Of a stretch of DNA of 64,000 nt, positions 18,696 to 27,540 are shown piece after piece. The translations under genes and the position numbers were made by a program. The stretch is from Azolla caroliniana (Eukaryota > Polypodiophyta), in assembly GCA_043228905.1 (NCBI GenBank), contig JBHGNT010000008.1:8618001-8682000 (forward strand), written 5' to 3'. Below the pieces are notes generated by a model that was not told the origin of the DNA, ran no database searches, and saw nothing but the letters and a program-made list of their open reading frames with translations. The stretch's first letter is position 1; each line of letters starts with the position of its first letter.

Positions 18696-21290
18696 CTATT
18701 CCTGTAGCTCTTCATCCGAATCGTTCAGAATATCAAAAATCGAAGGCTCTTCTGGCCTTGGATGTATTCCCTCTATATCTTCCTCTTCTTCTGTGTCACA
18801 GTCGTCATTCGGAGCAGGTTTTGAATGTTGTGATTCGGTTGGCTGCTTTGGTTCACTTCTTCCAGGAGTTTGAAGACCAGGAGTCTTGCTGGTTCTTTCA
18901 GCTTCAATTTTATCCAACTGAACGGAAGTGCCTATATCATGTTTGTCGAATTCTTGCATAATACGTTGAATTTCTTCTCTGTAAAATGCCGCAATTTCGT
19001 CCATATCTTTCATGATATCCTCTTGGATATTGTCAATATCCTTTTGTGCTATTTTAAAAAAACCTGCACCTTGGACCTGACGGTTATTTTTGTCGGCACG
19101 TAATAACTGTAATTCCGCCGCTTGTGCCGTCCATAACTTCCATCCTTGCGCAAGGGATTCATTGATCATTTCCTTTGTTAGGTTTCGATGTTTCCCTATG
19201 ATGCGCTGCACTTTGTCCCTAGTGATGCTTGCGACGAATTGAGCAGCTTGCAACTCTTTCCGTAAATCCGTAATAGTGGCTCGGTTTTCACTTTCAGCCC
19301 GCATTAGTTTGGATTCGACTACATATATGTCCAGCCGCCTTTGTTCCGATATCTTCCGAATTTCGTTTAGTTGTTGTTCGAATGTCGATTTCTCTTTGCT
19401 CCATTCCTCCTGGTGTTCCGTAATTCTTCTGTTGACTTCTTCAAGACTCCGCTCTTTTTCTGTCAATTGACTTTCCTGTGACACTATATACCTTTCGAAT
19501 TCTTCAATTTGTTCGGTATATGTATGATTGGCCGTCTTAGCTTCTTCCAGATTTTTCTGTAATTCGTTTATTAATTGATTTTTTTCTTCGAGAACTTTGT
19601 ATTGGCCATTCTGAATGGTTTCTATTTGTTTTTCTAATTCTGTAGTTCGAAATACAGCATTGTTGGCCCTTGTTGTTTCTGCTTGTCGTGCTTTCTCAGC
19701 ATCCTCCAATTTCTGCTGCCATTCTGACTCCGACGCCATAAGCCGTGCCTGCGTTTCCCATTTGTTTAGACTTTCTTTTAGTTCTTTATTTTCTGCCTGT
19801 ATGTTACAAAACTGATGTTTCAACACCTCCGCCGATGCTGATACACTTTTGTATCTTTCAGCCATATCACTGGCTGCTTTGCGTGCCGTTTCATATTCTT
19901 TATGAATTTCGACCAGTGCTTCATGTAATGGTGGCATTTCAATAGCCTCCCCTCTATTCTGTGCACTTCTTTTCCGGCCGATTTTCTCTATCTCTGCTTT
20001 TTCTTGAGGTTCCAACACTCCTCGTAAGGCTTTCTGTATCATTATTCGGTCATTATGTTCTTGAGCCAGCCGTTCTGATACTTCTGTCAATCTTTTAGCC
20101 AACCATTCAACCGGTTCGTATGAAGTTCCAAACTGTAAAATGGCAGCTAATTCATGTGCTGCTGGTGGAATATCCAAGTACCCATGTGCTTCCCGAATTG
20201 CTACTTTTGAAGATTGGCCTTGTTGAGGTTGTGTCGAAACGCTCTCATTCCCTGGTTTTATTACTTCTGCTACTACAGTCGTATTCGAATTTTCCTTTGT
20301 GCGTTGCCTTTTCGGTGCTGACCCATCACTGTTTTCTGGTTGGAATTGCCTATTAGCCTTTTGTTTAACCCTTGTCCTTTGTCGCATCTTCTCTGGTTGT
20401 TGTCGATTTTCTGTCGGCTGCTGCTTGTTTATCAAATGGTCAACTGTTTCTTGTTCGGCTGCTGGTTGCCTGTTTTCGGAATTCTCTGGTCTTGGTGGTT
20501 CCGACTGACGCGTATTCGTTTGTATATTATCGGCATGTGCCGATTCTTCCTCTATCCATTCTTCATGTACTACCTGTCGGTGTCTTCGCGGTGCTTGTAC
20601 TATCGGTGGTCTTCTTGACTGAACAGGAATTTCCGATTCTTGAATCGGAAACAATACCGATAGCCAACGACCAAAAATTTGCTTCATTGGTTTTCCTGTT
20701 TTCACCCCTTGTAGCTGCTCTCTCAGAGCTTCCCCCGACAATAGTGGCCAGTTGAAATCCTCCTTTTCGTATGCGGCTATGATAAACCCAACCCTTTTTT
20801 TCGGCATACAATAAAAACGGGGACTGACAAATCCCACCTCTAGTAAAAATCTAGCCACTTCATGGAAAAACTCATACCGACCTCCATAAGTCTGATATGC
20901 TTTTGCCGAGGGTGAGTATTCCCCGAAATACGATTGGAGTGCTTCTGATGAAGGTTTTTTAACTGCCTCAAAGCCTCCTCTTGGCATCTGTAATGCATTT
21001 CGTATTTTCTTTGTGGTGACCTTGGTGATGTCTAACTGTTGTACCAATTCTTCCGCCTGCGGATGAGGTTCCGCTTCTGCTACTTTGATGAAACCTTGTA
21101 AGTTTCTCTCATGAAGCCATAGTCGCAGTTCTTCAGACACAGGAATCGGCATGACTTCTGTGTTTGCTTGTTCTGAATCACTTGTTGATGCGGGTTGGAG
21201 ATCTGCACAGCTTCTGTAGCGATGAAAATCAGAAAAAAAGAGTTTGGGCGAACTAGGGCACGAAGGTTCAAACTGTTTCGATATCTGCAC
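18696..21290 (-). CDS. Element E ORF3, coiled-coil protein of unknown function
   Basis: 864-codon open frame after integrase, ending 45 bp before the 3' LTR. Codon 1 is GTG and an in-frame TGA lies directly upstream; the first ATG is codon 47 (about 21152), so translation starts there or after splicing. Residues ~50-220 look globular (LRLWLHERNLQGF, then YEFFHEVARFLLEVGFVSPRFYCMPKKRVGFI). Residues ~225-380 are polar and disordered with a basic PKRQRTKEN, a possible nuclear signal. Residues ~440-800 are a long coiled coil. The C-terminus is acidic (DCDTEEEEDIEG, then NDSDEELQE). No signal peptide or membrane segment is visible, so it is not a classical envelope. I do not recognise the family. 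Confidence 0.8.
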   Translation of the reverse strand: MQISKQFEPSCPSSPKLFFSDFHRYRSCADLQPASTSDSEQANTEVMPIPVSEELRLWLHERNLQGFIKVAEAEPHPQAEELVQQLDITKVTTKKIRNALQMPRGGFEAVKKPSSEALQSYFGEYSPSAKAYQTYGGRYEFFHEVARFLLEVGFVSPRFYCMPKKRVGFIIAAYEKEDFNWPLLSGEALREQLQGVKTGKPMKQIFGRWLSVLFPIQESEIPVQSRRPPIVQAPRRHRQVVHEEWIEEESAHADNIQTNTRQSEPPRPENSENRQPAAEQETVDHLINKQQPTENRQQPEKMRQRTRVKQKANRQFQPENSDGSAPKRQRTKENSNTTVVAEVIKPGNESVSTQPQQGQSSKVAIREAHGYLDIPPAAHELAAILQFGTSYEPVEWLAKRLTEVSERLAQEHNDRIMIQKALRGVLEPQEKAEIEKIGRKRSAQNRGEAIEMPPLHEALVEIHKEYETARKAASDMAERYKSVSASAEVLKHQFCNIQAENKELKESLNKWETQARLMASESEWQQKLEDAEKARQAETTRANNAVFRTTELEKQIETIQNGQYKVLEEKNQLINELQKNLEEAKTANHTYTEQIEEFERYIVSQESQLTEKERSLEEVNRRITEHQEEWSKEKSTFEQQLNEIRKISEQRRLDIYVVESKLMRAESENRATITDLRKELQAAQFVASITRDKVQRIIGKHRNLTKEMINESLAQGWKLWTAQAAELQLLRADKNNRQVQGAGFFKIAQKDIDNIQEDIMKDMDEIAAFYREEIQRIMQEFDKHDIGTSVQLDKIEAERTSKTPGLQTPGRSEPKQPTESQHSKPAPNDDCDTEEEEDIEGIHPRPEEPSIFDILNDSDEELQE

Positions 21291-21457
21291 TCATTTCTGT
21301 TGTTTTGGCGACACAGACGATACAGAAATATGCTTTAAAGATATTAACTTATGCATTATGACTAAAGAATAGTAATTGCTATTAATGTAGGAATTAAGTA
21401 GTATTAACTCTACGTGTAGTGGTTGTACTACTTACTAATAATCATGCAATTCCTCTT

Positions 21458-21467
21458 TCTATTTATA
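21458..21467 (-). promoter_or_regulatory. TATA box in the pol-ORF3 spacer of E
   Basis: Minus strand reads TATAAATAGA, a strong plant TATA consensus, ~170 nt upstream of ORF3 and ~95 nt after the pol stop. It may drive a separate ORF3 transcript. The spacer also holds an A-rich tract next to the pol stop and a short ATG-started 8-codon frame (21294-21268) overlapping the ORF3 entry. Confidence 0.45.
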
Positions 21468-21561
21468 GTCGATTCAGACTGTTATGGCAAGATTGTATTT
21501 CTGCATTTGACAAGAACTATTGAGTGAGTTAGTTAGTTTTTTTTTTTATTTTTTTTATTTT

Positions 21562-24546
21562 TTACTCTTCCGTTTGAATAAACGAATTCACCGGCATATC
21601 TCCCAAATACGGTTTAAGCCGGAATCCATTTACCCATTTCGGTAAAACCTCTCCGGTTAATGATCCCAGCTGATACGTACCATTTTTACTATTAATTATC
21701 CATACTGGACCTGTCCATCTATACCGGAGTTTCCCAGGCATAAGTCCCATTCTCGTCTGGAATACCAATACCGGTTTCCCAATTTCGAATTGCTCTTCCG
21801 ATTTCCTTCGATGTCGATTTACGAATGCCTTGATTTGTCTCTGCTTGTGTTCTAGTGCTGACATTGATTGAATCCGTTCTTCTTCTAATACTAATAAAGC
21901 CTCTTTGCGTATCTGCTCCGATTCTATTTCATTTAACTTATTCGTCGCTTGGATACGAAGTGTCGGAATTTGAAATTCGATCGGCATAACGGCTTCAAGT
22001 CCGAATGCCATTCGGAAAGGTGTTGATTTAATGGATGTTTTGTACGAAGTACGATATGCCCATAATGCACTATTTAACTTTTGATCCCAATCAGTACAAT
22101 TTTCATTCACTATCTTCTTTAAAATTGTTTGAATTGTTTTATTTGTCGATTCTGCCAATCCATTAGCTTGGGGATAGTAAGGCGTACTTTTCTTATGAAC
22201 TACGGCATAGTAATTGGTTAATTCGTTAATTAACTTGTTAATAAAATGAGTGCCTTGATCGCTTACCAATTCTATTGGGCAACCGAATCGACACCATATA
22301 TTTTCATATAGGAATTTTGCTGTGGATGCTGCTGTATTGTCCCTGAGAGCTGTTGCTTCAACCCATTTTGTGCAATAGTCAGTCGCAATTATGATATATC
22401 GATTACCGGTTCTTGCAGCTGCTGGTTTGAATGGGCCAACAAAATCTAAGCCCCATTTCTGAAATGGCTCAAGAGGTAAAACCGGTTGAAAAGGCATTCG
22501 ATCCTTTTCGGTCGGTTGCCCCATTCTTTGACACAAATCGCATTTCTTACAGTATTCGTTAGCATCTTTCATCACCGTTGGCCACCATAACCCGCTATTC
22601 CATATTTTTCTGGCTGTTGCTTCTCCTGCGTAATGACCGCCAACAATTCCACAATGTGACTCTGTTAATATGGCTGATTTTTCAAATTTCCGTACTGCCC
22701 TTCGCCATATTCCATCCGCTCCTTTATGATACAACATGTCATTAAATAAACAAAAATTTCGACTTCGTACTGCAATTCTTTTTCTTTCATCTGTCGACAT
22801 GTGTTCGGCCGGAATTCCTGTTGATAGAAATATCGTCATTTCGGAAATCCATTCATCCTCTTTTTCCTCATTCACTTCTTGTGCTTTTACTGCCTCAACC
22901 CGAAATAATTGAGTATCTGGAAAATCATCTTTAACCCCAACCGCTTCTTCTCCAGACTCAAGCCGACTGAGATAGTCAGCAATCGCGTGCTGTGCTCCTG
23001 GTCGATGTATAATGACGAATTCAAACTCTTGAAGCAATAACGTCCATCTGGCTAACTTGCCTGTCAATTCTTGTTTGGAAACTAGATACAGTAGAGCCGA
23101 ATGATCCACATGAAATGTAAATTTCTTACCCAAAAGGTAATGTCGAAATTTGTTCACACTATATATCATTCCCAAAGCTTCTCTTTCGGTTGTTGAATAG
23201 TTTCTTTCGGCCGACGAAAGTTTCCTACTGGCATAGTATACCGGCCTATACCAGTTTGGTTCGGATAATTGCATTAAAGCACTGCCTATGGCAATGTCCG
23301 ACGCATCGACGAAAACATGAAATGGTTTGTTCCAGTCCGGTGGTTGAACTACCGGAACCTTTGTCAGCATCTTCTTGAGACATTTGTATGCATCTTGTTC
23401 TATACTTGTCCATATAAAAGGAACTTTGTGTACTGCTATGTGTAACGGAATAGCAATGTCTGCTAGATATCTCATCATTCTACTGTGCCACCGAATTTGA
23501 CCCAAAAATCTACTTAGAGCTTTAGCATTTGTTGGTGGTGTTGCCTCAATAATTGCTTTAACTTTGGCTGGGTCCACTGCAATCCCTTCTTGACTGACAA
23601 TATGCCCAAGTAACGTACCACTCATTACTCCGAATGCGCATTTGGCTGGATTTAAGCTAAGACGCCCTTTTCGACATTTTTCTAAACATAGCCGTAAATG
23701 CTCAAAATGATCAGCTTTCCGACTATATACCGCAAAATCATCTAAAAACACCTGCATGAAAGCTGGAATATATTCCCCGAATATTTCCTGTATTACCCGC
23801 TGAAATGTAGTTGGAGCTGTTTTTAAACCGAACATCATTACTACTGCCACAAAGACACCCCATTCTGTGACGAAAGCTGTCTTTTCCTGATCTTCCGGAT
23901 TCATCCGTACTTGGTTGTACCCACTGAACCCATCCAAGAAACTATAAATTTCATGTCCCGCTACTGCATCTAATATCCCATCTGTGAATGGCAACGGAAA
24001 CGCATCCGTAATTGTCGCTGCATTCAATTTTCTGTAATCCACACATACGCGAATTTTCCCATTCTTTTTCGGGACTACTACTATCGGACTCAGCCATGTT
24101 GATTTTTTGACGGGTCGAATAAATCCTACTTTTAAGAGTTTATCGATTTCTTCTTTTACTTTGATAGCATAATTCGGATTCAACCTGTACCTGCGTTGTT
24201 GTACTGGCTTTGCATCTTTATGCAAATTGATTTGATGTTGACAAAAAGCGGGATCCAGACCTTTCATATCGTCAAACGACCATGCAAAAACATCTTTATA
24301 TTGTAATAGTAATGTTGTTAATGTCCGTTTGTCATTTTCCGCCAAATCTCTAGCAATCAAGACTGTTTTTCTTTCAGCATCCTCTACTCCTGCCAAATCG
24401 ATCTCCTCCAATGCTGAGGCTTGCACTCTCTGAGATACCTTCATTTCCTTATCTGTAGCTTCTTGTTGCATTCGTATTTCTTTCATTGTTTGCTCATCTA
24501 TTGGCACTTCTTCGTGTGAGTCTACATATGGTGTTAATGCTTGCAA
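21562..24546 (-). CDS. Element E pol: reverse transcriptase, RNase H, integrase
   Basis: 994 codons. The first codon in this frame after the upstream stop region is not ATG (TTG at 24546, open back to about 24577), so pol is probably made by recoding from the protease frame. RT motifs: PIVVVPKKNGKIRVCVDYR, YSFLDGFSGYNQ, FGLKTAPTTFQ and the active site VFLDDFAVYS. RNase H: FHVFVDASDIAIG, STTEREALGMI, FHVDHSALLYL, IADYLSRL. Integrase: zinc site with ESHCGIVGGH and CKKCDLC; catalytic Asp in GLDFVGPFKP, Asp in VSDQGTHF, Glu in NGLAESTNKT. The C-terminus has a GPY/F-like module (RYRWTGPVWI) and no chromodomain. Confidence 0.96.
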   Translation of the reverse strand: MQALTPYVDSHEEVPIDEQTMKEIRMQQEATDKEMKVSQRVQASALEEIDLAGVEDAERKTVLIARDLAENDKRTLTTLLLQYKDVFAWSFDDMKGLDPAFCQHQINLHKDAKPVQQRRYRLNPNYAIKVKEEIDKLLKVGFIRPVKKSTWLSPIVVVPKKNGKIRVCVDYRKLNAATITDAFPLPFTDGILDAVAGHEIYSFLDGFSGYNQVRMNPEDQEKTAFVTEWGVFVAVVMMFGLKTAPTTFQRVIQEIFGEYIPAFMQVFLDDFAVYSRKADHFEHLRLCLEKCRKGRLSLNPAKCAFGVMSGTLLGHIVSQEGIAVDPAKVKAIIEATPPTNAKALSRFLGQIRWHSRMMRYLADIAIPLHIAVHKVPFIWTSIEQDAYKCLKKMLTKVPVVQPPDWNKPFHVFVDASDIAIGSALMQLSEPNWYRPVYYASRKLSSAERNYSTTEREALGMIYSVNKFRHYLLGKKFTFHVDHSALLYLVSKQELTGKLARWTLLLQEFEFVIIHRPGAQHAIADYLSRLESGEEAVGVKDDFPDTQLFRVEAVKAQEVNEEKEDEWISEMTIFLSTGIPAEHMSTDERKRIAVRSRNFCLFNDMLYHKGADGIWRRAVRKFEKSAILTESHCGIVGGHYAGEATARKIWNSGLWWPTVMKDANEYCKKCDLCQRMGQPTEKDRMPFQPVLPLEPFQKWGLDFVGPFKPAAARTGNRYIIIATDYCTKWVEATALRDNTAASTAKFLYENIWCRFGCPIELVSDQGTHFINKLINELTNYYAVVHKKSTPYYPQANGLAESTNKTIQTILKKIVNENCTDWDQKLNSALWAYRTSYKTSIKSTPFRMAFGLEAVMPIEFQIPTLRIQATNKLNEIESEQIRKEALLVLEEERIQSMSALEHKQRQIKAFVNRHRRKSEEQFEIGKPVLVFQTRMGLMPGKLRYRWTGPVWIINSKNGTYQLGSLTGEVLPKWVNGFRLKPYLGDMPVNSFIQTEE

Positions 24547-24583
24547 AATATCTACCTCAAATAGAGGGATGATTTTCTGATTA

Positions 24584-25036
24584 TCATTCCATCATATTAA
24601 CTGCTTCTGCATGTATAGGTAAACTCTGTTTGCTTGTTGTCACTTTGTTGTGCGTCGGAATCCTGACCTTAGTTTTTCCTTTCCTAAATGTTAGCACATT
24701 TTGTTTCCAATTTTGTTTAATATTAGCTGTCTTTAACCATCGTCTCCCCAATAACAAGGGGTATGCTCCCTGTGTTTCTAACTGCAAAATTACTGCCGAA
24801 ATCTGAAAACTGTGTCCCCCGATTATTACATCCAATTGTCGAAGCAAACCAATCGGGCGTACCGTACTTGTATCTGCCATTCGTAACCAAAACGGACATG
24901 CTTCCCATTCCGTGATTCCCATTTTTTCACATGTAGCTTTGTTGATCACATTAACTCCCGAGCCTCCATCTATAATCACATTTCCGATTTCTTGCCCGTA
25001 AAGTATTACCTTAATCGACGGATTCTGTTCATCCAT
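24584..25036 (-). CDS. Element E aspartic protease
   Basis: 150-residue retropepsin-like protein: NVIIDGGSGVNVI with D-G-G in place of the usual D-T/S-G, then PLLLGRRWL as the C-terminal hydrophobic motif. It is in the same frame as gag, separated by one amber codon (25060-25058) and seven sense codons, so it can be made as a gag read-through product or from its own ATG. Its stop TGA overlaps the entry into the pol frame, which is +1 relative to protease. Processing of the E polyprotein is the inferred role. Confidence 0.88.
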   Translation of the reverse strand: MDEQNPSIKVILYGQEIGNVIIDGGSGVNVINKATCEKMGITEWEACPFWLRMADTSTVRPIGLLRQLDVIIGGHSFQISAVILQLETQGAYPLLLGRRWLKTANIKQNWKQNVLTFRKGKTKVRIPTHNKVTTSKQSLPIHAEAVNMME

Positions 25037-25057
25037 GATCGAAGGGTTATTACTTGG

Positions 25058-27019
25058 CTAATTGTAGTGTACTGCTATTTGTTTGGAACCTTTATATGCA
25101 ATTAATGCTGCCACTTTTTCTGTAAACCTTGGTACTAACTTAAGTAAGCCCGTAAGTGGCAATGACACTTGGCAATCAGCCAACAGTTTCCAAGTTTCTT
25201 CCTGTTCCTTATTCCCCAATGACTGTTGTACAACGATGTTCTGGTCAATGTTATTGTCTTGTAACATTCGATTCACATTACTTTGATTTGCTTCGTCAAC
25301 CCATTCTTTTGCCGCCTTCCGAACTTCTTCCTGAATTTCCCACTCTGATTGTTTGCTTTTGCTGCGTGTCGTTACTTGCTGAACTTCCGGTATTACCATA
25401 TTAACTGATGGACCCTTTCCTTTAACCGGACATTGATTAGCATAATGGCCTAGTTGTCGACAAATATAACAAGTGGGTACAAATGTTGCACTGGTCTCTC
25501 CATGTGCAAATTGGCCGTTATTAAATTGTTGCTCTTCATTACCACTCGGGTTTTGTTGGTATTGACGTGTAGCTTTTGGTTTGTAAAATCTCTTGTTTTT
25601 ATACCGATTCTGCCTAAATTGTTCAGTATTATCATTTGGTTGTGCTACATTTTGTGTTATCCCGAACTCCTGATTTGGCGGAAAATTATTCTGTTGAAAC
25701 ATTTGATTATTTTGTGGAACGGTTTGAGTATTATGTTGAAAGGTCATATTACCCGGTTGAAATGCCGGATTTGGTTGAAATGTAGAATTCGGTTGCACAT
25801 TCGGACAGTTCTGTTGAAACCCTTGAAATGGTGGGTTACCTTGTTGGAAACTTTGATTATTTTGTTGAAAATATTGATTCGGATTCTGTACGAATGGTGG
25901 GTTGGATTGAGCAAAACCTGGTTGAAATGCTTGAGTCACTTGAGTGGGTTGCATATTTTGTTGTGAAAAGATCTGATTTGTCTGTAGAACCGGATTTTGT
26001 TGTACATTTTGCTGATTTTGTGAAAAATTATTATTTTGATAACCATTGAACAGATTAGTGTTATTTTGGTAACCATTGTCAGTAAAAATTTGTCGTACTG
26101 ACGCCGTAGTCTTATTAAGCAGATTATATTCACATTGTTCTACTGAATGTAATTTTGAATGACATATTGTACAATGTGTTCTTAAAGTACATTCAATTGC
26201 CGAATGCCCCGTATTTAAACAAGTGGTGCATTGAACTGCTTGTCGAAATTGTAACTCCTCTATTGTCGGTAATGTACGGTGTAATGCCGACATGTCCATA
26301 CTCTGAACATTGACCGGTGGTCGACCCATTTCTATTGCTTTATCAATTACTTGTTCGACAGTCTGATTTCGAAAATCGAACACTTTCAATGTCGTCCTTA
26401 ATGGTTCTTTTACAGCTTCCAGAAAGACTTCTTTTAATTCATTATCCGGAATCGGCCTTGAAATCTGAAGCTGTAAGTTCTGAAATCGTATCACAAACTG
26501 AGATACTGTTTCATTTTTTTCTTGATATAACGCATAAAATTGCGCAATCAAATCCTTCTGCGGAATTTGTTGATGAAATAATTGTAAAAATTTACTAGTT
26601 AACACTTCAAAGGATGGAAATCCTTGAAGACCGTTCTGCGCAAACCAATTGGCAGAATATCCGTCTAATGATAAGACGAACTCAGCGATTTTTGACTTAT
26701 CTTCGGCATCTACCGACAATCGCTGAGCTCCATGGTTAATCTCCCATGTCGTTAAGAAATCCCTAACATGTGCTTCCGCATCTGTTCCTTCCCGGAACTT
26801 AGAATAAGTATAAGGCATATCGTCCCAAATGTCGTAAAACGATACCTCTTCCGTCTGTTTTTCGTCTGAAGGTAATTGATCGGATAAGTCAGGAAGTTTC
26901 GACCACTTTGTGCTTGATTCCGGCTGTTCTTGCGCAATGAACGCTTCCTGCACTGCCTTCGTAACTGACCTTGTACGAGGGCGCTTACAACTGACCGGTG
27001 TCTCCTCTTTATACGACAT
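25058..27019 (-). CDS. Element E gag, three zinc knuckles and Q/N-rich linker
   Basis: 653 codons from ATG at 27019, 59 nt after the 5' LTR. A basic N-terminus (KRPRTRSVTK) is followed by a capsid-like gag domain at residues ~55-235 (AHVRDFLTTWEIN, YSANWFAQNGLQGFPSFE, NETVSQFVIRFQNLQL). Two adjacent CX2CX4HX4C knuckles follow (CTTCLNTGHSAIEC, CTICHSKLHSVEQC, residues ~265-295). A ~220-residue linker very rich in Gln and Asn with repeated NPxFQ/QQN units precedes a third knuckle, CYICRQLGHYANQC (~517-530). The knuckles bind element RNA in this family. The Q/N-rich linker is prion-like in composition. The frame ends in TAG, possibly leaky. Confidence 0.94.
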   Translation of the reverse strand: MSYKEETPVSCKRPRTRSVTKAVQEAFIAQEQPESSTKWSKLPDLSDQLPSDEKQTEEVSFYDIWDDMPYTYSKFREGTDAEAHVRDFLTTWEINHGAQRLSVDAEDKSKIAEFVLSLDGYSANWFAQNGLQGFPSFEVLTSKFLQLFHQQIPQKDLIAQFYALYQEKNETVSQFVIRFQNLQLQISRPIPDNELKEVFLEAVKEPLRTTLKVFDFRNQTVEQVIDKAIEMGRPPVNVQSMDMSALHRTLPTIEELQFRQAVQCTTCLNTGHSAIECTLRTHCTICHSKLHSVEQCEYNLLNKTTASVRQIFTDNGYQNNTNLFNGYQNNNFSQNQQNVQQNPVLQTNQIFSQQNMQPTQVTQAFQPGFAQSNPPFVQNPNQYFQQNNQSFQQGNPPFQGFQQNCPNVQPNSTFQPNPAFQPGNMTFQHNTQTVPQNNQMFQQNNFPPNQEFGITQNVAQPNDNTEQFRQNRYKNKRFYKPKATRQYQQNPSGNEEQQFNNGQFAHGETSATFVPTCYICRQLGHYANQCPVKGKGPSVNMVIPEVQQVTTRSKSKQSEWEIQEEVRKAAKEWVDEANQSNVNRMLQDNNIDQNIVVQQSLGNKEQEETWKLLADCQVSLPLTGLLKLVPRFTEKVAALIAYKGSKQIAVHYN

Positions 27020-27039
27020 CCATTCGATTTGTTCTCTGC

Positions 27040-27078
27040 TTAATTGCAGATGTAACCGGGCGTGCCAAAATTCTTCTG
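27040..27078 (-). other. Leader and candidate primer site of E
   Basis: On the minus strand the 5' LTR end AACA is followed by CAGAAGAATT and then TTGGCACGCCCGG, a TGG-starting candidate primer site 11 nt from the LTR. The tRNA is not assigned. A near-complementary TTGGCACGTCCG lies just inside the other LTR at 18653 on the plus strand. Confidence 0.4.
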
Positions 27079-27535
27079 TGTTAATCGGCTAATTACTAAC
27101 TACTACCGATACAGAAGAGTGAACGTCGCTACTCAACGTTCTAACAAGGAATTGTGTTTTACGAACGGAATTATACTATATTAATCGGTAATTACCGTGA
27201 TCGTTACTTAGTTATAAATTAGGAAGCTTGCACTTAACAACATAGACAATAGAAAGAACACAGAATCCGTACAGGATATTCCTAACTTAAACTTATATTA
27301 CTAAATAAAACGACCTTTCTTACAATGCCTTCGGTTCCCTTTTATAGGTATACCGAAGGTCTTTTCTCATCAAGAACTATTCCTACTTACTATCAAGAAT
27401 TACAAAATTATCTAACTAACTTAGTTCTCTTTGTTTACTGCTGAGTCATTGATCCGAACAGTTGATCCGAACCGACTCCGTTTTCGACGCTTTCCCACTT
27501 GTTCGGTAAAACTGACTGTCCGGGTCCGGGTAACA
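27079..27535 (-). repeat. 5' LTR of element E
   Basis: 457 bp, >99% identical to 18195-18651. The TATA-enclosing inverted repeat is at 27328-27335 and 27352-27359. It is followed by the target duplication CTAAC at 27536-27540. Confidence 0.95.
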
Positions 27536-27540
27536 CTAAC

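Larger units (their letters stand above)
18195..27535 (-). mobile_element. Intact Ty3/gypsy element E with an extra 3' ORF
   Basis: Complete 9,341-bp element on the minus strand with two 457-bp LTRs that differ at only three positions, flanked by the target duplication CTAAC (18190-18194 and 27536-27540), inside chromovirus K RT. Order in its own direction: LTR, gag, amber codon, protease, RT-RNase H-integrase, ~270-nt spacer with a TATA box, ORF3, LTR. All four frames are free of internal stops. Integrase lacks a chromodomain, and the position of ORF3 recalls the Athila/Tat side of gypsy; the exact lineage is an inference. Confidence 0.95.

Noticed and set aside
19600-20755. Plus-strand open frames rich in Leu, Val and Cys across ORF3 of E
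   Set aside because: Antisense to a long intact coding frame; the hydrophobic look follows from the complement of Glu/Gln/Lys codons.
18696-21290. ORF3 of element E as a retroviral-type envelope
   Set aside because: No signal peptide, cleavage site or membrane segment; the protein is mainly coiled coil with an acidic tail.
25454-25966. 170-codon plus-strand frame opposite E gag
   Set aside because: Antisense shadow of the Q/N-rich region.
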